The notes: generated by a model not told the origin, from the sequence alone. 64,000 nt of DNA from Promethearchaeia archaeon (GCA_029856155.1 JAHQWL010000002.1:1-64000), one strand, 5' to 3'. Shown: positions 35,730-45,525, counted from the stretch's first letter. Made by a program: numbers and translations.

Positions 35730-36227
35730 ATGTCTGTAATAAATTTTGAGTTTCGAAATGAGGTATTGAAACATAATGCTTCTTTAAGCTACTGCTATCA
35801 GTGTAGTACGTGTAGTGGTGGTTGCCCCGTAGCTCTGATAACTCAAGGTGGTTATAATCCTAGAAAGATTATAGAAGAAGCGATCTTAGGGTTGCAAGAT
35901 AAATTGATAGAAAAGCAAGATCCTAATCCTTGGCTTTGTTCAACCTGTCAAACATGCGTTGAGCTATGTCCTCAAAAGGTTGAGCTTACTGAAATTTTTA
36001 CATTAATAAAAAATAAGTGTTTCAAGACTGGCAATGTTCCTGAAGCATTTATTTCACAGGGGAGAGCTGTTTTAGAAAATGGAGTTGCACTCCCATATTC
36101 AAAAGCTATAATTACCAGACGGGAGAAATTGGGACTTCCTTCGATAAAAACAGCACCGGTTGATGAAATAAAGAAAATATTAAAAGAGACAGAATTTGAA
36201 AATAACATTCCAAAGGAGGGGGCATAA
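35730..36227 (+). CDS. hdrC: Heterodisulfide reductase subunit C-like iron-sulfur protein
   Basis: A 165-residue protein with two four-Cys motifs of the ferredoxin type: CYQCSTCSGGCP near residue 22 and CSTCQTCVELCP near 70, each ligating a [4Fe-4S] cluster. This spacing and length are those of HdrC, which passes electrons between HdrA and HdrB. It is the first gene of a long operon; the start of hdrB follows 3 bases after its stop, with a strong AAGGAGG ribosome binding site inside the hdrC end. The reducible disulfide need not be CoM-S-S-CoB, since no methanogenesis gene is visible here. Confidence 0.9.
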   Translation: MSVINFEFRNEVLKHNASLSYCYQCSTCSGGCPVALITQGGYNPRKIIEEAILGLQDKLIEKQDPNPWLCSTCQTCVELCPQKVELTEIFTLIKNKCFKTGNVPEAFISQGRAVLENGVALPYSKAIITRREKLGLPSIKTAPVDEIKKILKETEFENNIPKEGA

Positions 36228-36230
36228 AGT

Positions 36231-37094
36231 ATGTCTTATGATTTATTTTTAGGTTGTGTAATTCCAGCAAGGCTTCCATTCTTAGAAGCATCTTCAAGAA
36301 AAGTATTTGAAAAGCTTGGAATTAAATTAAATGATGTAGATGGATTTAGTTGTTGTCCTGATCCTACAGGTATAGAGCTTATAGATCATAAAACGTGGTT
36401 AGCTTTAGGAGCGAGAAATTTAAGTTTATCGAAAGATAATGGAGGAATAATCTCCTTTTGTTCAGGGTGTGTTGAGACTCTTAAAGGAGTCAATTATTAC
36501 ATCAATAAAGATACTGAAGTAAAGAATGACGTAAATAAAATTTTAAAGAGCGTTGGCAAAAAATATGAGGGTAAGACTAAAGTAAAACATTTTGCTGAGG
36601 TTCTTTATGAAAATCTTGATAAAGTAAGGGAGAATGTAGAACATCCTTTAACTGGATTTAGAGTGGCAGTTCATTATGGATGTCATTATCTAAGACCTTC
36701 AGAGATTATTAATTGGGATGATCCTTTTGAACCGACCACAATAGATGAGATTATTAGAGCATTAGGAGCGGATTCAATAGATTATGAATTGAAAATGGAA
36801 TGTTGTGGAAATCCACTTGAAAAATCAGATAAAGAGTTATCTTTACAGATGATAGATAACAAATTTGAATCAATTCAAAAATCGGGTGCTAATTGTGTTA
36901 CGTTAGTCTGTCCTGCGTGCTTTCAGCAATTTGATTTTAATCAACGAGAATTAAGTAAAGAAAGAGAGACTGCTTATAATTTTCCTGTTTTTTATCTTTC
37001 AGAATTAGTAGCACTCGCATTTGGGTTCAAACCTGAAGAATTAGGATTTAATTTTCATCGAGTTCGTCCTAAAGAATTATTAGAAGGATTTTAG
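36231..37094 (+). CDS. hdrB: Heterodisulfide reductase subunit B-like protein
   Basis: The 287-residue protein has two CCG domains, the hallmark of HdrB. The first comprises LGCVIP, SCCPDP and FCSGC; the second comprises YGCHYLRP, MECCGNPL and VCPACF. Each CCG domain in HdrB ligates a noncubane [4Fe-4S] cluster at which a disulfide is split. All key cysteines are present, so it should be active. It is translationally coupled to hdrC. The physiological substrate is unknown; in non-methanogens related enzymes act on other thiol-disulfide pairs. Confidence 0.92.
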   Translation: MSYDLFLGCVIPARLPFLEASSRKVFEKLGIKLNDVDGFSCCPDPTGIELIDHKTWLALGARNLSLSKDNGGIISFCSGCVETLKGVNYYINKDTEVKNDVNKILKSVGKKYEGKTKVKHFAEVLYENLDKVRENVEHPLTGFRVAVHYGCHYLRPSEIINWDDPFEPTTIDEIIRALGADSIDYELKMECCGNPLEKSDKELSLQMIDNKFESIQKSGANCVTLVCPACFQQFDFNQRELSKERETAYNFPVFYLSELVALAFGFKPEELGFNFHRVRPKELLEGF

Positions 37095-37151
37095 TATTTA
37101 AAAAAAGTATAAATTAAATTTATAAACTTAAAAATAAGAATTGGTAAAACC

Positions 37152-38246
37152 ATGGGATTAGCAGAAATAAAAACATTCGAAAATTTGAAAGATGATGTGA
37201 TCTCAGTTGATAGATGTTGTGCTTGTGGTGCTTGCATAGCATATTGTGAGAATCAAGCGTTTAATGTTATTGAGATGGATAATTATACTCCAAAGTTCAA
37301 AACAGATAAAAGTGTTGAAAATTGTAAAGAATGTGGATACTGTTATTATATTTGTCCGCAAACGGAACCTTTATTAGAGAAATTAAAAGAAATGCACCTA
37401 GTTAAAGATGAACTGGGGCACATAATTGATATTTTTGCCGCTAAAACCACTAATGAGCAGATTAAAAAAGTTGGACAGGATGGTGGAATTGTATCAACCA
37501 TTTTAACCTATTTATTTGATACGAATAATATTGATGCTGCGGTTGTATCAGAATATGATGAAAATTTTAAACCTATACCAAAAATAATATACCATAAAGA
37601 TGATTTGATGAAATCAGCGGGTACTCGGTATTCGATTTCATCTAACATTTTACCTTTAAAAGATTTAAATCAAGTCGCAGAAGATATTATTTCTCAAAAG
37701 AAACGTATTTATGATCGCGATCAATTACGACTTGCTTTTATTGGAACACCATGCCAATGTAGAGCTATTAGTAAGATGAAGCTTTTGAATATTAAGCCGG
37801 CACATGTTATCAGTATAGTAATTAGTCTTTTTTGCTTTGAAAATTTTGATTATGATAAATTGATGGATACATTAAAGTCAAAAACGGAAATTAATCCTTC
37901 AGATATTAAAAAAACAAATATTAAGAAGAACTTCTTTGTCACCTCGAAAGATGATAATGTTAAGGAAGTAAATATTAAAGATCTTGATGGTGCTGTAAGG
38001 AGTCATTGTCATGAATGTGATGAATTTGTAGGAAGTTATTCAGATCTTAGTATTGGATCCTCTGGAGCTCCTACTGGTTATTCAATGATTCTTACTCGAA
38101 CTGAAAAGGGACATAATTTAATAGATTCATTACTTGCCACAGGATATATCGAACGATATATTATTCCGGCAGATCAGATTTCAGAATGGCAACCTAAAAA
38201 AATCAATTGGTTAAAAAAAATGACTTCACTAAAGGTGAAGAAATAA
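37152..38246 (+). CDS. FrhB/FdhB-like F420- or flavin-dependent oxidoreductase subunit, copy 1
   Basis: The 364-residue protein starts with two ferredoxin motifs (CCACGACIAYC near residue 23 and CKECGYCYYICP near 60) and continues with the F420 hydrogenase/dehydrogenase beta domain. The IGTPCQCRAI signature is near 197, a QDGGIVSTIL motif near 110, and a Cys-containing HCHECDEFVGSYSDLSIGS near 280. FrhB-like proteins pass hydride between F420 (or another flavin-type carrier) and Fe-S clusters. Its place directly after hdrCB suggests it is one electron entry point of the complex. A similar gene closes the operon. Confidence 0.85.
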   Translation: MGLAEIKTFENLKDDVISVDRCCACGACIAYCENQAFNVIEMDNYTPKFKTDKSVENCKECGYCYYICPQTEPLLEKLKEMHLVKDELGHIIDIFAAKTTNEQIKKVGQDGGIVSTILTYLFDTNNIDAAVVSEYDENFKPIPKIIYHKDDLMKSAGTRYSISSNILPLKDLNQVAEDIISQKKRIYDRDQLRLAFIGTPCQCRAISKMKLLNIKPAHVISIVISLFCFENFDYDKLMDTLKSKTEINPSDIKKTNIKKNFFVTSKDDNVKEVNIKDLDGAVRSHCHECDEFVGSYSDLSIGSSGAPTGYSMILTRTEKGHNLIDSLLATGYIERYIIPADQISEWQPKKINWLKKMTSLKVKK

Positions 38247-38261
38247 TAAAAGGTGAGATTA

Positions 38262-39566
38262 TTGGCTAAAAATTCTAAAAGTGCTCTAATTATAGGAGCG
38301 GGTATCGCAGGTATTCAAGCAGCTTTAGATTTAGGAGATATGGGAATAAAAGTGTATTTAATTGAAAAAAATCCTGTGATTGGAGGAAAAATGGCACAAT
38401 TGGACAAAACATTTCCTACTTTGGACTGCTCAATTTGTATTTTAGCACCCAAATTATCAGAATGTTATAGGCACCCTAATATTACTTTATATACACTTTC
38501 AGAAGTAAGGAATGTTGAAGGCACCAGTGGGAATTTTACCGTAGATATCTTTAAACGAGCACGTTATGTAAAGGAAGATGCGTGTACGAATTGTGGGGAT
38601 TGTGCTACAATTTGCCCAGTAAGAGGTGTACCAAATTATTTTGATGCTAATTTAAAAAATATGGCAGCAGCATATATTCCGTTTCCTTCAGCAGTTCCTC
38701 CAGTGTATATAATTGATAAAAATACATGTGTTTACTTAAATTATGGCATTTGTGGATTATGCGCTAAAAATTGTGGAGCTGAAGCAATAGATTTCTCACA
38801 AAAAGACGAAACTATAAAGATTGATAATGTTGGTTGTATAATTGTTGCTCCCGGATATGGTTTATTGGAAGATGTCTCTCCGCTTACGAGATATGGCTAT
38901 GGAAAATATAGAAATGTAGTAACCGCCTTAGAATTTGAGCGATTAATTTGTGCGTCTGGTCCATTGGAAGGGCATTTAAAAAGGCTATCTGATGGGAAAG
39001 ACCCTAAAAGACTTGCTTTTCTGCAATGTATAGGATCACGTTCAGATAGAGATAAGAAGTATTGTTCTTCTATATGTTGTATGTATACTACCAAAGCCGC
39101 AATGATTGCGTATGAACACAATAATGATTTAGAATCGTACGTGTTTTACATTGATATGAGAGCAGGAGGAAAGGGGTTTCAAACTTTTCTACGTAGAGGA
39201 GCAAATGATTATGATATTAAATATATTAAAAGTAAAATATCTCATATTGAGGTTGACGAGGATGATAGTCCTATTATAACATATGAAGATTATGATACAT
39301 CTAAAATAAAGCAGATGAAAGTAGATTTAGCGATATTAGCAACATGTATTATCCCGTCCCCTGGGATTGAAAAGTTGGCAGATGTATTAGGAATTGAATT
39401 AAATGATTATAAATTTATAAAAACAGATCCATTTTTACCGGTAGAAACGAGTGTGGAAGGTATCTTCACATGTGGTTGTGCTCGTGAACCGATGGATATT
39501 CCTCGTTCTGTTGCTGAGGCTAGTGGAGCAGCAGCACGAGCAGCGGAAGTAATTAAAGGAGGATAA
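38262..39566 (+). CDS. hdrA: HdrA-like flavoprotein, N-terminal-half type
   Basis: The start is set at a TTG at 38262 because AAGGTGAG lies just upstream; a GTG at 38253 is in frame but leaves no room for it. At about 434 residues it has the FAD motif IIGAGIAGIQAALDLG near residue 10, the HdrA block FPTLDCSICILAPKL near 53, a ferredoxin motif CTNCGDCATICP near 110, an odd second cluster region (CVYLNYGICGLCAKNC), and LQCIGSRSDRDKKYCSSICCMY near 250, which is diagnostic of HdrA. It lacks the N-terminal and C-terminal parts found in the next gene. HdrA is the flavin-based electron-bifurcating subunit. Confidence 0.88.
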   Translation: MAKNSKSALIIGAGIAGIQAALDLGDMGIKVYLIEKNPVIGGKMAQLDKTFPTLDCSICILAPKLSECYRHPNITLYTLSEVRNVEGTSGNFTVDIFKRARYVKEDACTNCGDCATICPVRGVPNYFDANLKNMAAAYIPFPSAVPPVYIIDKNTCVYLNYGICGLCAKNCGAEAIDFSQKDETIKIDNVGCIIVAPGYGLLEDVSPLTRYGYGKYRNVVTALEFERLICASGPLEGHLKRLSDGKDPKRLAFLQCIGSRSDRDKKYCSSICCMYTTKAAMIAYEHNNDLESYVFYIDMRAGGKGFQTFLRRGANDYDIKYIKSKISHIEVDEDDSPIITYEDYDTSKIKQMKVDLAILATCIIPSPGIEKLADVLGIELNDYKFIKTDPFLPVETSVEGIFTCGCAREPMDIPRSVAEASGAAARAAEVIKGG

Positions 39567-39567
39567 A

Positions 39568-41256
39568 GTGAAAATGAGTGAAAAAGAAGAGGAAGAGGTT
39601 CGAATTGGGGTTTTCGTTTGTAGTTGTGGTACAAATATAGGAGGCTTAATAGACGTTAAAAATGTAGCAGAATATGCTAAAACCTTACCTAATGTTGTAT
39701 TTACTGAAGATAATTTATATACTTGTTCAGAAACAGGATTAGCCCAAATTAAAAAGGGAGTAACAGAACATAACTTAAACCGGGTAGTTGTTGCTTCATG
39801 CACTCCAAGAACTCATGAACCTCTCTTTCGTAATTGTATCAAAGATGTGGGTCTTAACGAGTATCTTTTTCAATTTGTAAATATTCGTGATCAATGTACC
39901 TGGGTTCATATGAAATATCCTGATGAGGCTCTTGAAAAAGCTAAAGAAGTTATTCGAATGGGGGTAGCAAAAGCAGCTAGACTGGAAGCTCTTGAAAATA
40001 TTGTGGTTGATGCAACTCCTACCGCTGTGGTGATTGGAGGGGGTGTTTCAGGAATAACAGCTGCTCTTAGTCTAGCCAATCAAGGATTTGAGACCCATTT
40101 AGTAGAAAAAGATAATCAATTAGGGGGAAAATTGAATGTCCTTAATAAATTATTCCCTACAGGTCAAGATGCCTCTGAACTTTTAGAAAGCTTAAAAAAA
40201 AGGGTTAAAAATAACTCGAATTTAACTGTTTATACTTCAGCAAGAGTAACCAATATTGAAGGATTTGTAGGAAATTTTGAAGTAGAAGTTCAACAAAATA
40301 GTAAAAGTATTGATTTAAAAATAGGGGTTATCATTGTTGCTGTTGGAGCCTCTTTATTTACCCCTACCGGAAAATTTAGTTATGATGGTAATAAAAGAAT
40401 CACCCAGTATGAATTAGAAGAGAAACTTAAGAATAATGAAGTTAATGCTAAAAATATCGTAATGATACAATGTGTAGGAGCTCGTAATGATGAAAGAAAG
40501 TACTGTTCAAACGTTTGTTGTATGAGCGCTTTAAAAAATGCCTTATTAATTAAAGAAAAAAATCCTGATGCGAATATAACAATTTTATTTAGAGATTTAT
40601 ATACTCCGGGAACTTATTATGAAGAATATTATAGAAGAGCAAGGGAAGCGGGAGTTATTTTTCTAAGTTATAAGCTCGAAAAGGAACCTGTTGTAGAGGA
40701 AAATACTATAAAAGTATATAATGAATATATTGGAGAAGAAATAAGAGTACCTTATGATTTATTGGTATTATCTACCCCATTGATTGCTAATGATGATAAT
40801 AAAGAGCTTGCTCAAATGCTTAAGGTACCATTAGAAGAAAATAAATTCTTTTTGGAAGCTCATGTAAAATTAAGACCTATGGACTTTGCAACTGATGGAG
40901 TTTTTATATGTGGTGCAGCAAAATGGCCAGTTGATATTACAGAATCTATAACTCAAGGGTATGCTGCTGCAGGAAGAGCGAGTACAATTATATCCCATGA
41001 TACTATCGAAGTAGAGGGCGCAACATCCTTCCTTCCTGAATATAATAAGGACTTATGTACCGGATGCGAAGTGTGTATCAGTGTGTGTCCCTATAAAGCG
41101 ATAAGTAAGAATGAAGACGATGAGATTGAAATAACTCAAGTTCTTTGTAAAGGTTGCGGGGTTTGCGGAGCTACATGTACCAATCACGCTATAGTCATAA
41201 GGCATTTTACGGATGAACAAATTTTATCTGAAATATATGCGTTTGGAGGTAGTTAA
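39568..41256 (+). CDS. hdrA: HdrA-like flavoprotein, C-terminal-half type with two ferredoxin motifs
   Basis: The protein has 562 residues. Residues 10-130 are the HdrA N-terminal domain (IGVFVCSCGTNIGG, then VASCTPRTHEPLF). Residues 150-470 form the FAD domain (VVIGGGVSGITAALSL, and IQCVGARNDERKYCSNVCC near 305). The C-terminus carries two [4Fe-4S] ferredoxin motifs (CTGCEVCISVCP and CKGCGVCGATC). The GTG start has GGAGG five bases ahead; an ATG two codons later is an alternative. With the previous gene it corresponds part for part to the single 1005-residue HdrA fusion downstream. Confidence 0.9.
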   Translation: MKMSEKEEEEVRIGVFVCSCGTNIGGLIDVKNVAEYAKTLPNVVFTEDNLYTCSETGLAQIKKGVTEHNLNRVVVASCTPRTHEPLFRNCIKDVGLNEYLFQFVNIRDQCTWVHMKYPDEALEKAKEVIRMGVAKAARLEALENIVVDATPTAVVIGGGVSGITAALSLANQGFETHLVEKDNQLGGKLNVLNKLFPTGQDASELLESLKKRVKNNSNLTVYTSARVTNIEGFVGNFEVEVQQNSKSIDLKIGVIIVAVGASLFTPTGKFSYDGNKRITQYELEEKLKNNEVNAKNIVMIQCVGARNDERKYCSNVCCMSALKNALLIKEKNPDANITILFRDLYTPGTYYEEYYRRAREAGVIFLSYKLEKEPVVEENTIKVYNEYIGEEIRVPYDLLVLSTPLIANDDNKELAQMLKVPLEENKFFLEAHVKLRPMDFATDGVFICGAAKWPVDITESITQGYAAAGRASTIISHDTIEVEGATSFLPEYNKDLCTGCEVCISVCPYKAISKNEDDEIEITQVLCKGCGVCGATCTNHAIVIRHFTDEQILSEIYAFGGS

Positions 41257-41260
41257 GATT

Positions 41261-42022
41261 ATGGATTTTGAACCGAAAATATTAGGCTTTTTATGTAATT
41301 GGTGTTCTTATGCGGGAGCAGATTTAGCGGGAGTTAGCAGAATGCAGTATCCTCCTAATATACGAGTTATAAGGGTTATGTGTAGTGGTCGAGTAGATCC
41401 CCAATTTATTTTTGAAGCATTTCGAGTTGGTGCTGATGGTGTAATCGTTTTAGGATGTCATTTAGGTGATTGTCATTATCTTGAAGGGAATTATGAAGCC
41501 GAGAAAAAATTTGATATGGTAAAACGATTCCTTAAACTTATTAATTTTGAAGAGAGAGTAAGATTGGATTGGGTATCTGCCTCTGAAGGAGCTAGATATG
41601 CTCAAGTTATTACAGAATTTACAGATCATATTAAAACACTGGGACCCTCTCCAATTGGAGGAAATAATCCCGATAAAGAAATCATTAATAAATTAAAGGC
41701 TATTGAAGAAGCCGCTGCAGGTGATCGAATGAGAGCACTTGTAGGAAGGGAAAGAAAGATTACAGAACAAGAAAATGTATATGGAGAAAAAGTCCCCTTA
41801 GATAAATTTAATACAATTTTTGATTCAGCAATTATGGAAGAATATGAACGACAAAGAATTTTACTTTCATTAGAAGAAGATACTAAGTCTATTAAAAATT
41901 TAGCAGCTGAATTAGAAATCGATCCAAGTCTTGTATTAGAACATATTGTATGTTTAAAGAGTCGAGGTCAAGTTGACTTTGGAAAATTTATGGGAATTAC
42001 TCCAATGTTTTATAAAATGTAA
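41261..42022 (+). CDS. mvhD: MvhD-like electron-transfer subunit with a C-terminal extension
   Basis: The start is the ATG at 41261, which has GGAGGT ten bases upstream; the longer open frame would overlap the previous gene by 44 bases. Residues 1-135 are the MvhD/FlxD domain with FLCNWCSYAGADLAGVSR near 10, CSGRVDP near 45 and GCHLGDCHY near 68, whose Cys residues bind a [2Fe-2S] cluster. About 110 extra residues follow, ending in a winged-helix-like segment (LAAELEIDPSLVLEHI), which the second MvhD in this operon lacks. MvhD connects HdrA to the hydrogenase or dehydrogenase module. Confidence 0.88.
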   Translation: MDFEPKILGFLCNWCSYAGADLAGVSRMQYPPNIRVIRVMCSGRVDPQFIFEAFRVGADGVIVLGCHLGDCHYLEGNYEAEKKFDMVKRFLKLINFEERVRLDWVSASEGARYAQVITEFTDHIKTLGPSPIGGNNPDKEIINKLKAIEEAAAGDRMRALVGRERKITEQENVYGEKVPLDKFNTIFDSAIMEEYERQRILLSLEEDTKSIKNLAAELEIDPSLVLEHIVCLKSRGQVDFGKFMGITPMFYKM

Positions 42023-42033
42023 GGAGAGGAAAA

Positions 42034-45000
42034 ATGGAAAAAGTAGGAGCTGTAATGGTTGTAGGCGCGGGTATTGGGGGATCCCAAGCAGCGCTTGATT
42101 TAGGTGATTCAGGCTATAAAGTATACTTGATTGAATCTACCACTAGTATTGGTGGTGTCATGGCCCAATTGGACAAAACTTTTCCCACAAATGACTGTGC
42201 AATGTGTATAGTCAGCCCTAAGTTAGTAGAAACGGGCAGGCACCAGAACATTGATTTGAGCATTAATTGCGAAGTTTTAGATGTTTCGGGAGAAGCAGGC
42301 AATTTCATAGTCAAAGTTAAAAAAAAATCTTTATATATAAATCCAGATATATGTACTGGATGTGGTGTTTGTGGTCGTAATTGTCCAGTTGAGGCAATTG
42401 ATTCATTTAATGAAGGATTAGCAAAATATCATGCCACTTCTGTGAAATATCCTCAAGCAGTACCGCTAGTATATGCAATCAATAAGGATTATTGTATAGG
42501 TTGTGGAATATGTGCTGGAGTGTGTAAAGCTAAAGCGGTTGAATATGATAGAGATGATCAAATTGTCGATATCAATGTGGGTGCCATAATATTAACACCT
42601 GGGTTTGATGAGTTTGTTCCCAAAGCAGCTAATAAATATGGGTATGGGACATTTAAAAATGTAGTCACTAGTATTGAGTTTGAACGTATCCTATCTGCTT
42701 CAGGGCCCTATGCCGGAAAAGTACTCAGACCTTCTGATGGTGATATACCTGAAAAAGTTGCTTTTCTTCAATGTGTAGGGTCTCGAGACTATACAGGAGA
42801 AGGACAACCTTATTGTTCTTCAGTATGCTGCATGTATACTGCAAAAGAAGCTGTAATCGCCCATGAACATCAACATGAAGTAAAACCTACCATCTTTAGC
42901 ATGGATATTAGAGCCTATGGAAAAGATTTTGATAAATATATTATTAGAGCTCAAGAAGAATATGGAATTCGTTATATTAGAAGTAGAATATCTTCGATAA
43001 CCGAAGTTCCTGAGACAAAAGATTTAAGACTTCGTTATGAGACCGAGGATGGGAAAGTGATTGAAGAAATTTATAACATGGTTGTCCTTAGTGTAGGATT
43101 AAATCCTCCAAATGATGCAAAATATCTTGCTGAGAAATTTGGAATTGAATTAAACGAATTTGGTTTCGCAAAAACAGATATTTTTAATCCAGTACAAACC
43201 TCAAAAGCAGGAATTTATGCCTGTGGTGCTTTTTCTCAGCCTAAGGATATCCCTGAAACAGTAACTCAAGCAAGTGCAGCTGCGGGATGTGTAAATCAGC
43301 TTTTATATGAAAAAAGAGGAACATTAATTACAGAAAAGAGTTTACCCCCAGAAATTTTTGTTGCTGGACAACCACCACGTATAGGTGTATTTATCTGCCA
43401 TTGCGGAATTAATATTGGAGGGTATGTAGATGTTCCAGAAGTAACGAGGTATGCAAAAACACTCCCCAATGTGGTTATGTCAGATCGCAATTTATATACA
43501 TGCTCTGCTGATACTCAAGGGATAATAAAAGAAAAAATAGAAGAATATCATCTTAATCGAGTTATAGTTGCATCATGCACACCACGAACTCATGAACCAT
43601 TATTCCAAGAAACGATTAGGGAAGCTGGATTGAATAGATATTTATTTCAAATGGCAAATATCCGCGATCAATGTAGCTGGGTTCATATGAACCAACCAAA
43701 AGAAGCTACTCAGAAAGCGAAGGACCTCGTAAGAATGGCGGTAAATAAAGCAAGGCGATTAGCTCCAATTGACAGAATAAAGCTAGCAGTAACTAAAAAA
43801 GCAATGGTGATTGGTGGGGGAATAACTGGTATGGTTGCCGCGCTTAATATTGCAAGTCAACAAATTGAAACTCACTTAGTGGAGAGAGAAGAAGAATTAG
43901 GAGGTTTTGCTAAATATATATATCACACTCTAGAAGGAGGAGATGTTCAAGCTTATTTAAAAGATCTTATTGAACAGGTTAAATCGAATAAATTCATTCA
44001 TGTTTATACTAATGCTGAATTAGAAACTATAGATGGATATATTGGAAACTTTAAATCCACATTGATTCATGGTCAGAAGAACGAAAGAGCAGAATTTGAT
44101 CATGGCGTTGTTATTGTAGCTACCGGTGCGAATGAATATAAACCAAAAGAATATCTCTATGGTCAAAATAAAAATGTAATTTTACAATCAGAGTTTGAAG
44201 AGATGCTAAACACAGATAGCATTATTAAGAATAAAAAATCAGTGGTTATGATTCAATGTGTTGGCTCAAGAAACGATGAACATCCTTATTGTAGTAAAAT
44301 GTGTTGCGCAGAAGCTATTAAAAATGCCTTATTAGTTAAGAAATTAAATCCATCGACTGAAGTCACTATTCTATTTCGAGATATTAGGACCTATGGATTT
44401 AAGGAACAATATTATAGAAAAGCAAGAGAAGAGGGTGTTATTTTTCTTCGATATGATGAATATTCTCCTCCAGAAATAATTACGGAAAATTCTTCATTAA
44501 ATATAAAAGTTAAAACTGCAAAAGCGGGAAACTTATCAATCCCCGCAGATTTATTAGTATTAAGTGCTGGAATTGTTGCATCTTACGAGGAAAATGAAGA
44601 ACTTGCTAAAATGCTAAAAGTACCTTTAAATGATGATAATTTTTATTTAGAAGCCCATGTTAAGCTTCGTCCAGTAGACTTCGCTACAGAAGGAGTCTTT
44701 GTTGCGGGATTAGCTCACTGTCCAAAAACTATTGAAGACTCAATTTCACAAGCTAATGCTGCTGTTTCAAGAGCATGTACAATTCTCTCTAAAGATGAAA
44801 TTGAAGCAGAAGGAAAAACTGCAGTAATTGATATAGCTCGTTGTATAGGATGCGGTATGTGTGTAGATAATTGTGCGTACAATGCAATAGAGCTACTTGA
44901 AGATAGACGTTTTGGATTAGTAGCATCAATTAATCAAGCATTATGTAAAGGATGCGGAGCTTGTAGTGGGAACTGTCGATGTAGTGCCATCGATATATTA

Positions 45001-45051
45001 GGCTTTACAGCCGAGCAAATATATGAAATGATTACAGGCCGCATAGGCTAA
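42034..45051 (+). CDS. hdrA: Fused double HdrA flavoprotein
   Basis: A single 1005-residue protein joining two HdrA-type units. Residues 1-430 match the short HdrA type: FAD motif VVGAGIGGSQAALDLG, NDCAMCIVSPKLVETG, ferredoxin motifs CTGCGVCGRNCP and CIGCGICAGVC, and LQCVGSRDYTG. Residues 445-1005 match the long type: IGVFICHCGINIGG near 448, ASCTPRTHEPLF, a second FAD motif VIGGGITGMVAALNI near 590, and C-terminal ferredoxin motifs CIGCGMCVDNC near 934 and CKGCGACSGNC near 970. Two FADs and about four or more [4Fe-4S] clusters are expected. The lengths of the two separate genes upstream sum to almost the same number. It likely duplicates their bifurcating function in one chain. Confidence 0.9.
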   Translation: MEKVGAVMVVGAGIGGSQAALDLGDSGYKVYLIESTTSIGGVMAQLDKTFPTNDCAMCIVSPKLVETGRHQNIDLSINCEVLDVSGEAGNFIVKVKKKSLYINPDICTGCGVCGRNCPVEAIDSFNEGLAKYHATSVKYPQAVPLVYAINKDYCIGCGICAGVCKAKAVEYDRDDQIVDINVGAIILTPGFDEFVPKAANKYGYGTFKNVVTSIEFERILSASGPYAGKVLRPSDGDIPEKVAFLQCVGSRDYTGEGQPYCSSVCCMYTAKEAVIAHEHQHEVKPTIFSMDIRAYGKDFDKYIIRAQEEYGIRYIRSRISSITEVPETKDLRLRYETEDGKVIEEIYNMVVLSVGLNPPNDAKYLAEKFGIELNEFGFAKTDIFNPVQTSKAGIYACGAFSQPKDIPETVTQASAAAGCVNQLLYEKRGTLITEKSLPPEIFVAGQPPRIGVFICHCGINIGGYVDVPEVTRYAKTLPNVVMSDRNLYTCSADTQGIIKEKIEEYHLNRVIVASCTPRTHEPLFQETIREAGLNRYLFQMANIRDQCSWVHMNQPKEATQKAKDLVRMAVNKARRLAPIDRIKLAVTKKAMVIGGGITGMVAALNIASQQIETHLVEREEELGGFAKYIYHTLEGGDVQAYLKDLIEQVKSNKFIHVYTNAELETIDGYIGNFKSTLIHGQKNERAEFDHGVVIVATGANEYKPKEYLYGQNKNVILQSEFEEMLNTDSIIKNKKSVVMIQCVGSRNDEHPYCSKMCCAEAIKNALLVKKLNPSTEVTILFRDIRTYGFKEQYYRKAREEGVIFLRYDEYSPPEIITENSSLNIKVKTAKAGNLSIPADLLVLSAGIVASYEENEELAKMLKVPLNDDNFYLEAHVKLRPVDFATEGVFVAGLAHCPKTIEDSISQANAAVSRACTILSKDEIEAEGKTAVIDIARCIGCGMCVDNCAYNAIELLEDRRFGLVASINQALCKGCGACSGNCRCSAIDILGFTAEQIYEMITGRIG

Positions 45052-45067
45052 AAGAGGTTTTAAAAAA

Positions 45068-45523
45068 ATGACTGAAACAGTTGTAGAAGATAAAAAAGTT
45101 GAAGAGAATTGGGAACCAAAGATCATCGCATTCTTATGTAACTGGTGTTCTTACGCGGGAGCTGATTTAGCAGGCGTAAGTAGAATTCAATATCCCCCTA
45201 ATATAAGAATTGTTAGAGTCCCATGCAGTGGTAGGGTTAACCCCTATTTCATAATAAAGAGTCTGGTTGATGGTTGGGATGGAGTTTTGATATCGGGTTG
45301 CCATCCTGGAGATTGCCATTATATCAGTGGAAATCTCGTTGCAAGGAGACGATTTGCTATACTACATGAACTTTTAGAGTTCTTTGGAATTGAACCAGGC
45401 AGGGTACAATTTATGTGGGCCTCAGCCGCAGAAGGTGAACGTTTTGCTGTGCTTGTTCGGAAAGCAACAAAGATAGTTAAAGAATTAGGTCCAAATACAA
45501 AATTCCAAAAGGAGTGGTGTTAA
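45068..45523 (+). CDS. mvhD: MvhD/FlxD-like [2Fe-2S] subunit
   Basis: A 151-residue MvhD domain with a short acidic N-terminal leader (TETVVEDKKVEENWEPK). It has FLCNWCSYAGADLAGVSR, CSGRVNPYF, and GCHPGDCHY in the same order as the first MvhD in this operon, but ends where that protein's extension begins. It follows the fused HdrA by 16 bases and precedes the Flx-like genes, so it likely bridges HdrA and the NAD(P)H-oxidising module. Confidence 0.92.
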   Translation: MTETVVEDKKVEENWEPKIIAFLCNWCSYAGADLAGVSRIQYPPNIRIVRVPCSGRVNPYFIIKSLVDGWDGVLISGCHPGDCHYISGNLVARRRFAILHELLEFFGIEPGRVQFMWASAAEGERFAVLVRKATKIVKELGPNTKFQKEWC

Positions 45524-45525
45524 GA

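Noticed and set aside
35730..37094. Methanogenesis-type CoM-S-S-CoB reductase
   Set aside because: HdrB and HdrC are clearly related, but no Mcr, Mtr or other methanogenesis gene is in the window; the substrate is left open.
39407..39803. Antisense frames at the junction of the two HdrA genes
   Set aside because: They overlap two well-supported HdrA frames and show no motif of their own.
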